NCBI GenBank assembly: GCA_017939025.1 | Contig: JAGBAI010000131.1 | Span: 1-12,427, forward strand | Length of the DNA stretch: 12,427 nt | Source of the DNA: Oscillospiraceae bacterium | GTDB taxonomy: Bacteria; Bacillota_A; Clostridia; Oscillospirales; Oscillospiraceae | Reading direction: 5' to 3' | Translations under genes and position numbers: made by a program | The notes under the pieces: generated by a model | Told to the model about the DNA's origin: nothing | Database searches by the model: none | What the model saw: only the letters and a program-made list of their open reading frames with translations | Shown: positions 1 to 5,305 of the stretch, one piece after another | How the letters are laid out: each line of letters opens with the position of its first letter | How positions within the stretch are numbered: the first letter of the stretch is position 1

Positions 1-94
1 GTTGCTCGCCGGGTAGGGGCCCGGCGACACCTTAGTGTAGCGAGTCCCTTCTGGCGTGCCACTTTTCCTCAGTATTTCAGCACAACAGAATATG
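1..94. other. Left-edge stretch with GC-rich hairpin, unassigned
   Basis: Positions 6-27 form a perfect 8-bp stem (TCGCCGGG pairing with CCCGGCGA) around a 6-base loop. An alternative pairing joins CTCGC at 5-9 with GCGAG at 40-44. The plus-strand frame starting at base 1 is open through this stretch, but I recognise no protein in it, and the composition looks more like a structured RNA tail or an intergenic palindromic repeat. I checked it by eye against 5S rRNA, SRP RNA, tmRNA and RNase P signatures and found no convincing match. No clear promoter for the tRNA is visible here, so the tRNA may be co-transcribed from outside the window. Confidence 0.3.
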
Positions 95-171
95 GTGGAT
101 ATAGCACAGTTGGTTAGCGCGTCAGATTGTGGCTCTGAAGGTCGTGGGTTCGAATCCCATTATCCACCCCA
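95..171 (+). tRNA. tRNA-His (anticodon GTG)
   Basis: The cloverleaf can be folded by hand. The acceptor stem GTGGATA (95-101) pairs with TATCCAC (161-167). The D arm is GCAC/GCGC with one A-C mismatch. The anticodon stem TCAGA/TCTGA closes the loop TTGTGGC with anticodon GTG at 129-131. The T arm GTGGG/CCCAT closes TTCGAAT. Discriminator C168 is followed by an encoded CCA (169-171). G94 lies directly before the acceptor stem and can serve as the G-1 identity base that tRNA-His needs opposite C73. The 3' half is repeated in inverted orientation downstream (see the repeat at 149-232). Confidence 0.96.
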
Positions 172-232
172 GAAAAAAAGAGACATCCCATCGGGATGTC
201 TCTTTTTTTCTGGCATGGATATGGGATTCGAA
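149..232. repeat. Extended inverted repeat spanning the tRNA-His 3' half and its terminator
   Basis: Outside the terminator stem the pairing continues. TTCGAATCCCAT plus TATCCA of the tRNA T loop and acceptor (149-166) is matched by TGGATATGGGATTCGAA (216-232), with one bulged T at 160. A short non-pairing step (167-168 against 214-215) separates this outer part from the terminator stem. So a reversed partial copy of the tRNA 3' end lies just after the terminator. Short reading frames through this repeat on both strands are by-products of the tRNA sequence and are not called as genes. Confidence 0.8.
171..211 (+). terminator. Rho-independent terminator of tRNA-His
   Basis: A 19-bp perfect stem (171-189 with 193-211) closes the three-base loop ATC. 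It has an A-run on the 5' side and a seven-T run on the 3' side. The core is GAGACATCCC/GGGATGTCTC. Because the U-tract pairs with the A-run, it can also act on transcripts coming from the right. Confidence 0.85.
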
Positions 233-258
233 AGAGCGGCCCAACCGAAGGGCGGGTA

Positions 259-283
259 AAAAAGTGTCCGGTGGACACTTTTT
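259..283 (+). terminator. Second terminator-like hairpin
   Basis: AAAAAGTGTCC (259-269) pairs perfectly with GGACACTTTTT (273-283) around a GGT loop. The A-run/T-run flanks make it bidirectional in form. It may be a back-up terminator for the tRNA or part of a repeated intergenic cassette. Confidence 0.55.
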
Positions 284-303
284 CAGCTCGTGGGAGAATC
301 CCG

Positions 304-343
304 GCCTGTTTGATGGCATCCCAAGGGGTGTCAGCAAACAGGC
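304..343. repeat. Long imperfect hairpin in intergenic cassette
   Basis: GCCTGTTTG (304-312) pairs with CAAACAGGC (335-343). The stem continues inward to the top through ATGGCATCCC against GGGGTGTCAG with G-T wobbles and one mismatch, about 19 pairs in all. It has no T-run, so it is not an obvious terminator. The function is unknown. Confidence 0.6.
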
Positions 344-371
344 AATTGGTTCGCACCCGGTTTTCATCAAA

Positions 372-412
372 GCAGGATATCTCTTTTTTGTTGTTATGGA
401 ATTGGGATCCGA
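372..412. repeat. Degenerate second copy of the tRNA-terminator flank
   Basis: Aligned without gaps to 191-231, this stretch matches at about 31 of 41 positions by eye. It shares the order GGAT-TCTCTTTTTT, a central ATGGA and GGGAT-CGA. Just upstream, GGTTCGCACCC (348-358) resembles the tRNA T arm. It therefore looks like a decayed copy of the same tRNA 3'-end/terminator cassette. Confidence 0.5.
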
Positions 413-420
413 TAAATATA

Positions 421-1032
421 TCAGAACAGTTCCCACTCGGTATGCGCAAAACCGTAAGAACGAAGAACAGTTAGAACTTCTTCAATTCCCTTTGTTCCAA
501 GATTTCTCATCCGTTGGATTGTCCCAATATTTTGTGTTGCAACATCACGAACAGTTCTGCATCCGTTCCTGGAGAGTGCATTGCACACACGCGTGGAAAA
601 AGGCATGGTTTCAATAGGAAGATCCATTATCGGCACCAGCGATGGTGTTTCTTTTCCGGTATCAAGCGTTTTTATACCAGCAGCATAACCTTCCTGATAA
701 CCTTGCTCTAAGCCTCTTCTTCTGGCTTCATCCGTTTTATTTTTCATACACCCGGCAATACCATAGCATATGTAATCCCATCGGCGAGGCTGACTTAACT
801 TTTGCAAAGCTTTTCGCTCTATTTGCTGTTGTTTGTCATCCAATGGCAAACCCAAACGGAATTTTTGATTCAAAACCTCCTGCTCTGCTTTCTCGAGTAA
901 AAAAAGCGCATATGCAATTCCTGCCTGCACATCTTTTGTCAAGGACTGGGGAATCATCAGTCTTTTACGTCCCTTTGCCGCAAGCAAAAGATTATATGGG
1001 TACTCTCCTAATCCTGTGTTCTGTTCCATCAT
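421..1032 (-). CDS. Protein with C-terminal RNA polymerase alpha-CTD-like domain
   Basis: The product is 203 aa. Residues about 138-195 read like the C-terminal domain of bacterial RNA polymerase alpha: an IETMPFSTRVCNAL helix, a GCRTVRDV turn, then RNLGTKGIEEV, the helix-hairpin-helix signature used by alpha-CTD to contact the UP element and activators. The rest of alpha is absent. The N-terminal part (1-130) is charged and helical, with an RRRGLEQGYQEGYAAG stretch and no family I recognise. The first of two adjacent ATGs is preferred because GGGGG sits 7 bases upstream of it. The gene ends in TGA. It diverges from the small ribbon-helix-helix gene and shares a palindromic operator with it, and both are visibly AT-richer than the following genes, which suggests acquisition. 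It might modulate transcription by mimicking or competing with alpha, but that is inference; it could equally be a plain DNA-binding protein. Confidence 0.8.
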   Translation of the reverse strand: MMEQNTGLGEYPYNLLLAAKGRKRLMIPQSLTKDVQAGIAYALFLLEKAEQEVLNQKFRLGLPLDDKQQQIERKALQKLSQPRRWDYICYGIAGCMKNKTDEARRRGLEQGYQEGYAAGIKTLDTGKETPSLVPIMDLPIETMPFSTRVCNALSRNGCRTVRDVATQNIGTIQRMRNLGTKGIEEVLTVLRSYGFAHTEWELF

Positions 1033-1065
1033 TATACTGCCCCCGATTTCTTTCTTAATAGATTT

Positions 1066-1088
1066 AGTATACTTGAATCAAGTATACT
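1066..1088. promoter_or_regulatory. Perfect palindromic operator
   Basis: The arms AGTATACTTGA (1066-1076) and TCAAGTATACT (1078-1088) are exact reverse complements around one central base. Ribbon-helix-helix dimers of the Arc/MetJ/CopG class bind sites of this kind, and such a gene starts 62 bp away. Binding here would cover the -10 and spacer of the minus-strand promoter. That the small protein is the binder is inferred from position. Confidence 0.75.
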
Positions 1089-1095
1089 TTGTCAA
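1066..1095 (-). promoter_or_regulatory. Sigma-A-type promoter of the alpha-CTD-like gene
   Basis: On the minus strand a perfect -35 box TTGACA (1095-1090) and a -10 box TATACT (1071-1066) are separated by 18 bp. They lie 34 bases upstream of the start codon at 1032. The -10 box and nearly the whole spacer fall inside the palindrome 1066-1088. Confidence 0.8.
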
Positions 1096-1118
1096 CTACG
1101 ACGCAGAATCATCTTAAA

Positions 1119-1134
1119 ATATACTTAATCAAAG
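1119..1134 (+). promoter_or_regulatory. Partial second operator with -10 box of the RHH gene
   Basis: AATATACTT (1118-1126) followed by AATCAAAG echoes the left arm and centre of the operator at 1066-1088, but the right arm is degenerate. TATACT at 1120-1125 is a good -10 box about 24 bp before the ATG at 1150. The expected -35 region (about 1097-1102) is poor. A second lower-affinity site here would give autoregulation. Confidence 0.45.
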
Positions 1135-1149
1135 ATTTTGAGGTGCAGT

Positions 1150-1359
1150 ATGCGGAACAAAAGCAACAAGCATTTAGGTATCGAAATTGAGCCAGAATTG
1201 CATCATAAGCTGCATTATATTGCAAAATACGAAGGCCGTTCCGGCAATGGGCAGATTTTGTATTTAATCCGCCAATGTATTCGTGATTTTGAAAGCAAGC
1301 ATGGTGAGATTCCTTTCACAGCGCAGCAGGAACCGTCGGGCGACAACAAATTGCAGTAA
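1150..1359 (+). CDS. Small ribbon-helix-helix (Arc-like) DNA-binding protein
   Basis: The product is 69 aa. GIEIEPELHHKLHYIAKYEG followed by RSGNGQILYLIRQCIRDFE matches the Arc-type ribbon-helix-helix pattern: a short beta strand that enters the major groove, then two helices, with the GRS-N-QILYLIR turn and helix B. The tail (about 50-69) is polar and probably disordered. I chose the ATG at 1150 because GAGGTG (1140-1145) lies 4 bases upstream; a TTG at 1138 would place the ribosome site inside the gene. It is divergent from the alpha-CTD-like gene and separated from it by a perfect palindrome, so it is probably the repressor of that promoter and perhaps of its own. The partner, if this is a toxin-antitoxin-like arrangement, would have to be the divergent gene, which is not the usual same-strand layout. 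Confidence 0.82.
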   Translation: MRNKSNKHLGIEIEPELHHKLHYIAKYEGRSGNGQILYLIRQCIRDFESKHGEIPFTAQQEPSGDNKLQ

Positions 1360-1373
1360 TTTTCCAACAGCCT

Positions 1374-1393
1374 GGGAGCCGGATCCGGCTCCC
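1374..1393 (+). terminator. Perfect palindrome after the RHH gene
   Basis: GGGAGCC (1374-1380) pairs with GGCTCCC (1387-1393) around GGATCC; the full 20 bases are self-complementary. It lies 14 bases after the stop codon at 1359. No good T-run follows, so termination strength is uncertain. Confidence 0.5.
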
Positions 1394-1584
1394 TCAAGCT
1401 TTCACAATATCGCTAAATTGTAGTTTGATGCGTGACTCTCTGATTCCGGCGGAAAGATGTCCGCCGCTTCGTGCTTTTCCCCGAAAAAATGCCATCGCTT
1501 TACATCTTCACCAACATCTTGTGATTTTCCTGCAAATTCACATCCCACATCTTGTGTTTCGACAGCATTTTCATCAGGGCAGTG
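1394..1584. other. Intergenic stretch downstream of RHH gene and spoIIE
   Basis: This stretch between the ends of two converging genes holds a hairpin, CGGCGGA (1447-1453) with TCCGCCG (1460-1466). It also holds a repeated ACATCTTGTG-like word (about 1522-1532 and 1546-1556). No clear T-run terminator is visible for either strand. On the minus strand the SpoIIE frame stays open for 60 codons beyond its TAG stop before a TGA at 1404-1402, but the peptide resembles nothing I know and I do not call it. Confidence 0.4.
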
Positions 1585-3483
1585 CTATGATGTAGCCAGG
1601 CTGATGGGGCGCAGACGGATGGCAGTGACCGTTGCATCGTCCTCTCCGCTTCCACAGCCGCTCTCCAGCAATTTCGCCGCCAGCTCCCCAGGCGGCAGAT
1701 CGGGAGAAAGATCATGACGACTCTGGACAACCTCTCCGTCCACGCCGTCACTGAGCAGAATCAGCACTTCCCCCCGGCGAAGGGACAGCTTTTCCCGCTC
1801 CCGGCGGATCTTACCTACTGAGATCCCCGGCGGCGGCGAAGCTGTCCCGATTTTTTCTGTCCCGGAACGGGTCAGAAGATAACTGGGGCATGCACCCCAT
1901 TTGTAGATTTCCGCCAGGCCTGTGTCCAGATGGATCTCCGTCAGATCCACCGTCACTGCCCCGGCGCTGCCCCGGAGGGCCAGAAGGCTGTTCAGCGTTC
2001 CCAGGGCGTGCTCTGCCGGGATCCCTGCCGTCAGCAGCTGCTGCAACAGTTTGGAGGCTGTGCTCCCTTCCTCGGCCGCTCCCAGGCCGGTGCCCATGCC
2101 GTCGCACAGCAGAATGTAATAACAGCAGGCCATTCCCGGGAAAGCGATACAGCTGTCACCATTGGCCCGTTCCTTCCCCCGGGATCGGGCACCGGCCTCG
2201 ATGCGGAACACCGGGCGGGCCCGGGATTGCTGCCGGGGCAGCCGGTCTGCCAGAAGGCGCAGATAGTCAGACATGCCCTCGTACTGCCGGATCAGTGCCG
2301 TCCGGTATTCCCACCGCCGCTGCCGGTCTGCCTGCATCAGCTTCAGCTGCTCCCGGCTCCGGCGCAGTTCGGCAATGAGCCGGCCCTGCTTTTTGCAGTC
2401 CGCGTCCAGCGGATCCCGCAGATGGGCCTGGGAAAGGCTCCGGCTGGTCTGGCAGTTCTTCCGGAAAGCACATCCGCCGCAGGCCCGCTGCCTTGCCTTT
2501 TCCACCAGGGCGTTTTCGTCAATGGGCGGCACCTCCTGTTCGGTCAGCATCTGCTGCACCCTGGTCATGGCCCGGGCGCCCAGCTCCAGCCGCACCTGGG
2601 CCGCTCCGGTCTGTCCCCGGCGGCGTCCAAGAGAAGGCTGCCGGGGCAGCAGCAGCCCCAGTCCCGATCCCAGGGCCAGTCCCGGCAGGATCTCCCGGTC
2701 CCAGCTCCCACAGGCCGCCGATACCAGCAGCCACGCCACAGGCGGCGCCAACGCCTGCTGCCACCGTTTCTCCCAGGGCAGCAGCCGCAAAAACCAGGAC
2801 AGGCACAGTACCGCCGCCATAGGCAGCTGGGTCAGCCGGGCCAGATCCAGACTCAGTCCCGCCAGCACCGCGGCCGGAAAGGGCCCGCCGCTCCCCAGGG
2901 CACCGGCGGCTATGTACCCAAGGCCAAAGGGCCCCAACCTGACCCGGGCCACTGCCAGAACCATAAAGGCACCAGCCAGCCAGTCGGTGATGGGATCCCG
3001 GCACCGGCTGGCCTGGAGAAAAACCATCGCCGCCACCAAGGTTAACATAACCCTTAAGCATCGGATCAGAAATGGTGTTTCGTCTTTCAGCAGCAGACAG
3101 AAGCACAATTCTGTCACCGCAGTAAGGAACGCCGCCAAAACCGGCAGCATCAGAGGCTGTTCCCGGCTCCTTTCCCGCTTTCCCAGCAGCATGGTCAGCA
3201 GACCGCCCGCCGCAGACCAGACGATCCCCGGCAGCCCTGCCATACCCCAGAAGGCAGGATATCCAACCATGGCCCCCAGGGTCATCAGTACCACCCGCCA
3301 GCCTGTGGCTCCGCAGATCATGCCCAGAACCACCGGCTGGGGATAGGCACCCAGACCCCCCGCACTGAGCAGATATCCGCCGCCGCCCCAGACCAGTCCC
3401 GCCGCTGCCCCCCGCAGCCGCGGATCCAGGGCCATCCGCTGCAAACTCCTCTTCCCCCGGCGCAGATAGGTTTCCACCAACAT
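1585..3483 (-). CDS. spoIIE: Stage II sporulation protein E (PP2C-type phosphatase)
   Basis: The product is 632 aa. SpoIIE dephosphorylates the anti-anti-sigma factor SpoIIAA in the forespore and so releases sigma-F. Residues about 25-280 are strongly hydrophobic with repeated membrane helices. A central region (about 295-420) carries a cysteine cluster (C335, C338, C344, C363) and an Arg/Gln-rich helical linker. The PP2C/SpoIIE phosphatase domain (about 425-625) shows NGDS (D443), CDGMGTG (D461), LLSDGVDGE (D579) and GEDDATV (D615/D616), the metal-binding acidic residues. The Bacillus protein is about 827 aa, so the N-terminal part is compact. The frame runs further upstream, but I start at the ATG at 3483 because the family-like sequence begins there and AAGGAAAGG lies about 12 bases upstream. 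A GTG 15 bases earlier is possible. The gene ends in TAG. Confidence 0.92.
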   Translation of the reverse strand: MLVETYLRRGKRSLQRMALDPRLRGAAAGLVWGGGGYLLSAGGLGAYPQPVVLGMICGATGWRVVLMTLGAMVGYPAFWGMAGLPGIVWSAAGGLLTMLLGKRERSREQPLMLPVLAAFLTAVTELCFCLLLKDETPFLIRCLRVMLTLVAAMVFLQASRCRDPITDWLAGAFMVLAVARVRLGPFGLGYIAAGALGSGGPFPAAVLAGLSLDLARLTQLPMAAVLCLSWFLRLLPWEKRWQQALAPPVAWLLVSAACGSWDREILPGLALGSGLGLLLPRQPSLGRRRGQTGAAQVRLELGARAMTRVQQMLTEQEVPPIDENALVEKARQRACGGCAFRKNCQTSRSLSQAHLRDPLDADCKKQGRLIAELRRSREQLKLMQADRQRRWEYRTALIRQYEGMSDYLRLLADRLPRQQSRARPVFRIEAGARSRGKERANGDSCIAFPGMACCYYILLCDGMGTGLGAAEEGSTASKLLQQLLTAGIPAEHALGTLNSLLALRGSAGAVTVDLTEIHLDTGLAEIYKWGACPSYLLTRSGTEKIGTASPPPGISVGKIRREREKLSLRRGEVLILLSDGVDGEVVQSRHDLSPDLPPGELAAKLLESGCGSGEDDATVTAIRLRPISLATS

Positions 3484-3554
3484 CTTCTGACCACGCACCT
3501 TTCCTTCGTAAAAATCAGGATAGGCAGATACTACCACGGCAGGAAAAATTATGC

Positions 3555-3561
3555 TGTCGGA
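3555..3561 (+). promoter_or_regulatory. Possible Spo0A box upstream of spoIIE
   Basis: TGTCGGA matches the 0A-box consensus TGTCGAA at six of seven positions. It lies about 72 bases upstream of the spoIIE start, in the divergent region. In Bacillus, spoIIE is activated by Spo0A from a sigma-A promoter. A seven-base near-match is weak evidence, and I could not fix the accompanying -35/-10 boxes. Confidence 0.22.
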
Positions 3562-3583
3562 ATGAGAACCGGCCGAAAGAAAC

Positions 3584-3612
3584 TTGCATCCCAGGTTGTT
3601 GGCGTGTATAAT
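3584..3612 (+). promoter_or_regulatory. Sigma-A-type promoter upstream of the CYTH gene
   Basis: TTGCAT (3584-3589) and a perfect TATAAT (3607-3612) are spaced exactly 17 bp apart. The start of transcription would be near 3619, giving a leader of about 195 bases that contains the whole palindromic repeat at 3646-3783 before the ATG at 3814. Confidence 0.75.
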
Positions 3613-3645
3613 GGGGATAGTAAGAGCAGTTACAAACAACGCCAC

Positions 3646-3783
3646 TGTAGGGGAGGGGCAGTGCCCCTCCCACACCCCGACGATTACGGAATGGCTGGTA
3701 TTCCCGGTATCGTTTCGATTTCCACAGAATTCTACCGCTCAATTGTCGCTACCGGGTGGGCGGGGCATTGCCCCGCCCCTACA
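3646..3783. mobile_element. MITE-like element with 26-bp palindromic terminal inverted repeats
   Basis: The left end 3646-3671 (TGTAGGGG then a GC-rich 9-bp hairpin GGGAGGGGC/GCCCCTCCC) is the reverse complement of the right end 3758-3783 (hairpin GGGCGGGGC/GCCCCGCCC then CCTACA) at about 23 of 26 positions. Each end is therefore itself a hairpin, and together they bound a 138-bp unit with no coding capacity. I see no clear target-site duplication. A related unit lies at 5151-5284. Non-autonomous mobility is inferred from this structure. Confidence 0.65.
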
Positions 3784-3813
3784 AGGCAATATTCAGAAAA
3801 CAGGGGGATCCCT

Positions 3814-4392
3814 ATGGGAAAAGAATTTGAACTGAAATACCGGGCAGATGCTGCCATTTTGAAAGAGATCCAGAAAATGTACGGAGATTTCACCACAATT
3901 TCCATGGAAACCACCTATTATGACACCTTCGATTTAAAGCTTGCCTTCCACCACTGGACACTGCGCAAACGGATGGAAAACGGCAAGTCCGTCTGTACCT
4001 TCAAATCCCCCGCCGGGGACGGCAGCCGCAACGAATGGGAAGTGGAATGTGATTCCATTTTGCCCGCCATCATGCAGCTGTGCCGGAACGGTGCTCCCTG
4101 GGAGCTGATGCGCTGTACTGCCGGAGGGGTTCAGCCCTTCTGTGGTGCCAAATTCACCCGCCTCGCCAGGGAGCTGACCCTGGAGGATGGCACCAAGGTG
4201 GAGCTGGCTCTGGATGAGGGCATCCTCACCGGTGGCAGCCACAGGCAGCCCTTCGCAGAGGTGGAGGTAGAGCTGAAAGCAGGCAGCCGGGAACGGGCTG
4301 TTGCTTTTGCAGAGCACCTTGCTGCTGAATTCGCCTTGACCTCCGAACCGGAGCCCAAGGTAGTCCGGGCCCAGAAGCTGGCCTTCCTATAA
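3814..4392 (+). CDS. CYTH-domain (triphosphate tunnel) protein
   Basis: The product is 192 aa, the usual size for a stand-alone CYTH domain. The N-terminal EFELK motif (E4, E6, K8) is the family signature for binding triphosphate and divalent metal in the beta-barrel tunnel. TTYYDTFDL, LRKRMENG, EWEVE, LALDEG and FAEVEVELKAG follow in the family order. These proteins hydrolyse inorganic triphosphate, thiamine triphosphate or similar, or make cAMP in the CyaB branch. The substrate cannot be told from sequence, though short bacterial forms are most often triphosphatases. The ATG at 3814 follows a GGGGG (3803-3807) about 6 bases upstream. The exonuclease gene follows after 56 bases on the same strand, so the two may be co-transcribed. 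A reading frame extending upstream through the palindromic repeat is not accepted as coding. Confidence 0.88.
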   Translation: MGKEFELKYRADAAILKEIQKMYGDFTTISMETTYYDTFDLKLAFHHWTLRKRMENGKSVCTFKSPAGDGSRNEWEVECDSILPAIMQLCRNGAPWELMRCTAGGVQPFCGAKFTRLARELTLEDGTKVELALDEGILTGGSHRQPFAEVEVELKAGSRERAVAFAEHLAAEFALTSEPEPKVVRAQKLAFL

Positions 4393-4448
4393 ATGTACTG
4401 GCGCTTACGGCGCCCACTGCAACACTTTACATCAGGAGAAAGAAAGAT

Positions 4449-5138
4449 ATGTCCAACCTTTCCGCCCTTTTTGAAAAATACGACCGGCTGTTTCTGTTTG
4501 ATACGGAGACCACCGGCCTTCTGTACAACCGGGACGAGATCATCGAGTTCGCCGCCGTGGTGGTGGAGCAGCGTGACGGCGCTGCTGCTGTCGTCCGGGA
4601 ATATGACGAGCTGGTCTCCCTGTCTCCCGGGGGCTTCGTTCCTCCCAAAATCGAGGAGCTGACGGGCATTTCCACCGCGGATATCCGGGAACGGGGCCTG
4701 CCCAAGACCCGGGTCTGTCGGGACATTGCCGAAATGCTCCAGGGAAATACCTTACTGCTTGCCTACAATGCCCATTTTGATCTGAGCTTCCTGTATTACA
4801 TGCTCCTGCGGGACGGCGATCCGGCCATTCTCAAGGGCAAGGACAAGCTGGATCTGCTGACCGTCTACCGGGACCGGCACAGCTATCCCCACAAGCTCTG
4901 CTCCGCCATTGAAGCTTACGGCCTCACCGGCAAGGTTGTCAACTCCCACCGGGCTGTGGACGATGTCATCGCCACTGTGGCCGTTATGGAGGAAATGGAG
5001 AAAGAAAAGGATGACCTTTTGAATTATGTAAACCTCTTCGGCTACAATCCCAAATACGGCGTGGAGGGCAAGCCCATCGGCACCGTGACCTATAAGGCCC
5101 AGCCCTATAACCCGAAGAAACCGCTGTACGAGCTCTAA
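4449..5138 (+). CDS. DEDDh 3'-5' exonuclease, DnaQ/PolC epsilon type
   Basis: The product is 229 aa. It carries all three exonuclease motifs: Exo I DTETTG (D18, E20), Exo II NAHFDLSFL (D111) and Exo III HRAVDD (H167, D172). These coordinate two metal ions to remove nucleotides from 3' ends, as in DNA polymerase proofreading subunits. The fold ends near residue 185, and the last 45 residues (from LLNYVNLFGYN) form a Tyr/Pro/Lys-rich tail typical of Clostridial stand-alone members. No polymerase domain is attached, so it may act in repair or RNA/DNA trimming and not as the replicative proofreader. The ATG is supported by AGGAG (4434-4438), 10 bases upstream. A small hairpin GGCGC/GCGCC (about 4400-4413) lies in the gap after the CYTH gene. 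Confidence 0.9.
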   Translation: MSNLSALFEKYDRLFLFDTETTGLLYNRDEIIEFAAVVVEQRDGAAAVVREYDELVSLSPGGFVPPKIEELTGISTADIRERGLPKTRVCRDIAEMLQGNTLLLAYNAHFDLSFLYYMLLRDGDPAILKGKDKLDLLTVYRDRHSYPHKLCSAIEAYGLTGKVVNSHRAVDDVIATVAVMEEMEKEKDDLLNYVNLFGYNPKYGVEGKPIGTVTYKAQPYNPKKPLYEL

Positions 5139-5150
5139 CGCAGCTCTGCC

Positions 5151-5284
5151 GTAAGTGTCTTGACCCTCCCGCAACCTTACCACCAACACGCAGAAACAAC
5201 AGATGCAAAATATATTGTTTCCGCATCAAACGTTACCGCTATGGTTTCGTTCGCAAGCGGGAGGGGCAAGACCCTCCCCTACAA
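5151..5284. mobile_element. Second, decayed MITE-like palindromic repeat
   Basis: TCTTGACCCTCCCGC (5158-5172) is the reverse complement of 5257-5271 at 14 of 15 positions. The right end forms the hairpin GGGAGGG (5259-5265)/CCCTCCC (5272-5278) and finishes in CCCCTACA, as the element at 3646-3783 does. The left outer end has lost the TGTAGGGG word. Its right edge is only about 9 bases from the GGAGGTG of the aminotransferase gene, so it may influence the leader of that gene. Confidence 0.55.
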
Positions 5285-5305
5285 GTTCTTTTGGAGGTGC
5301 AAATT

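Noticed and set aside
56..617. Several overlapping short reading frames on both strands over the tRNA and its flanks
   Set aside because: Their peptides arise from translating the tRNA-His gene, its inverted copy and hairpins. They lack ribosome sites and recognisable domains.
1402..1584. Amber read-through extension of SpoIIE as evidence of genome-wide TAG recoding
   Set aside because: Sixty open codons can occur by chance, the peptide is not family-like, and SpoIIE already ends at the expected place after the DDATV motif.
1930..3346. Long open frames on the plus strand opposite spoIIE (371 and 357 codons)
   Set aside because: They are antisense to a clear SpoIIE. Their Pro/Arg/Gln/Ser-rich composition is what a GC-rich gene gives on its other strand.
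3484..3675. 64-residue upstream extension of SpoIIE
   Set aside because: It overlaps the palindromic repeat and the divergent promoter, its peptide is not SpoIIE-like, and homology-like sequence starts at the ATG at 3483.
3562..3813. Upstream extension of the CYTH reading frame
   Set aside because: It runs through a promoter and a palindromic repeat. The family signature begins at the ATG at 3814, which has a purine-rich site upstream.
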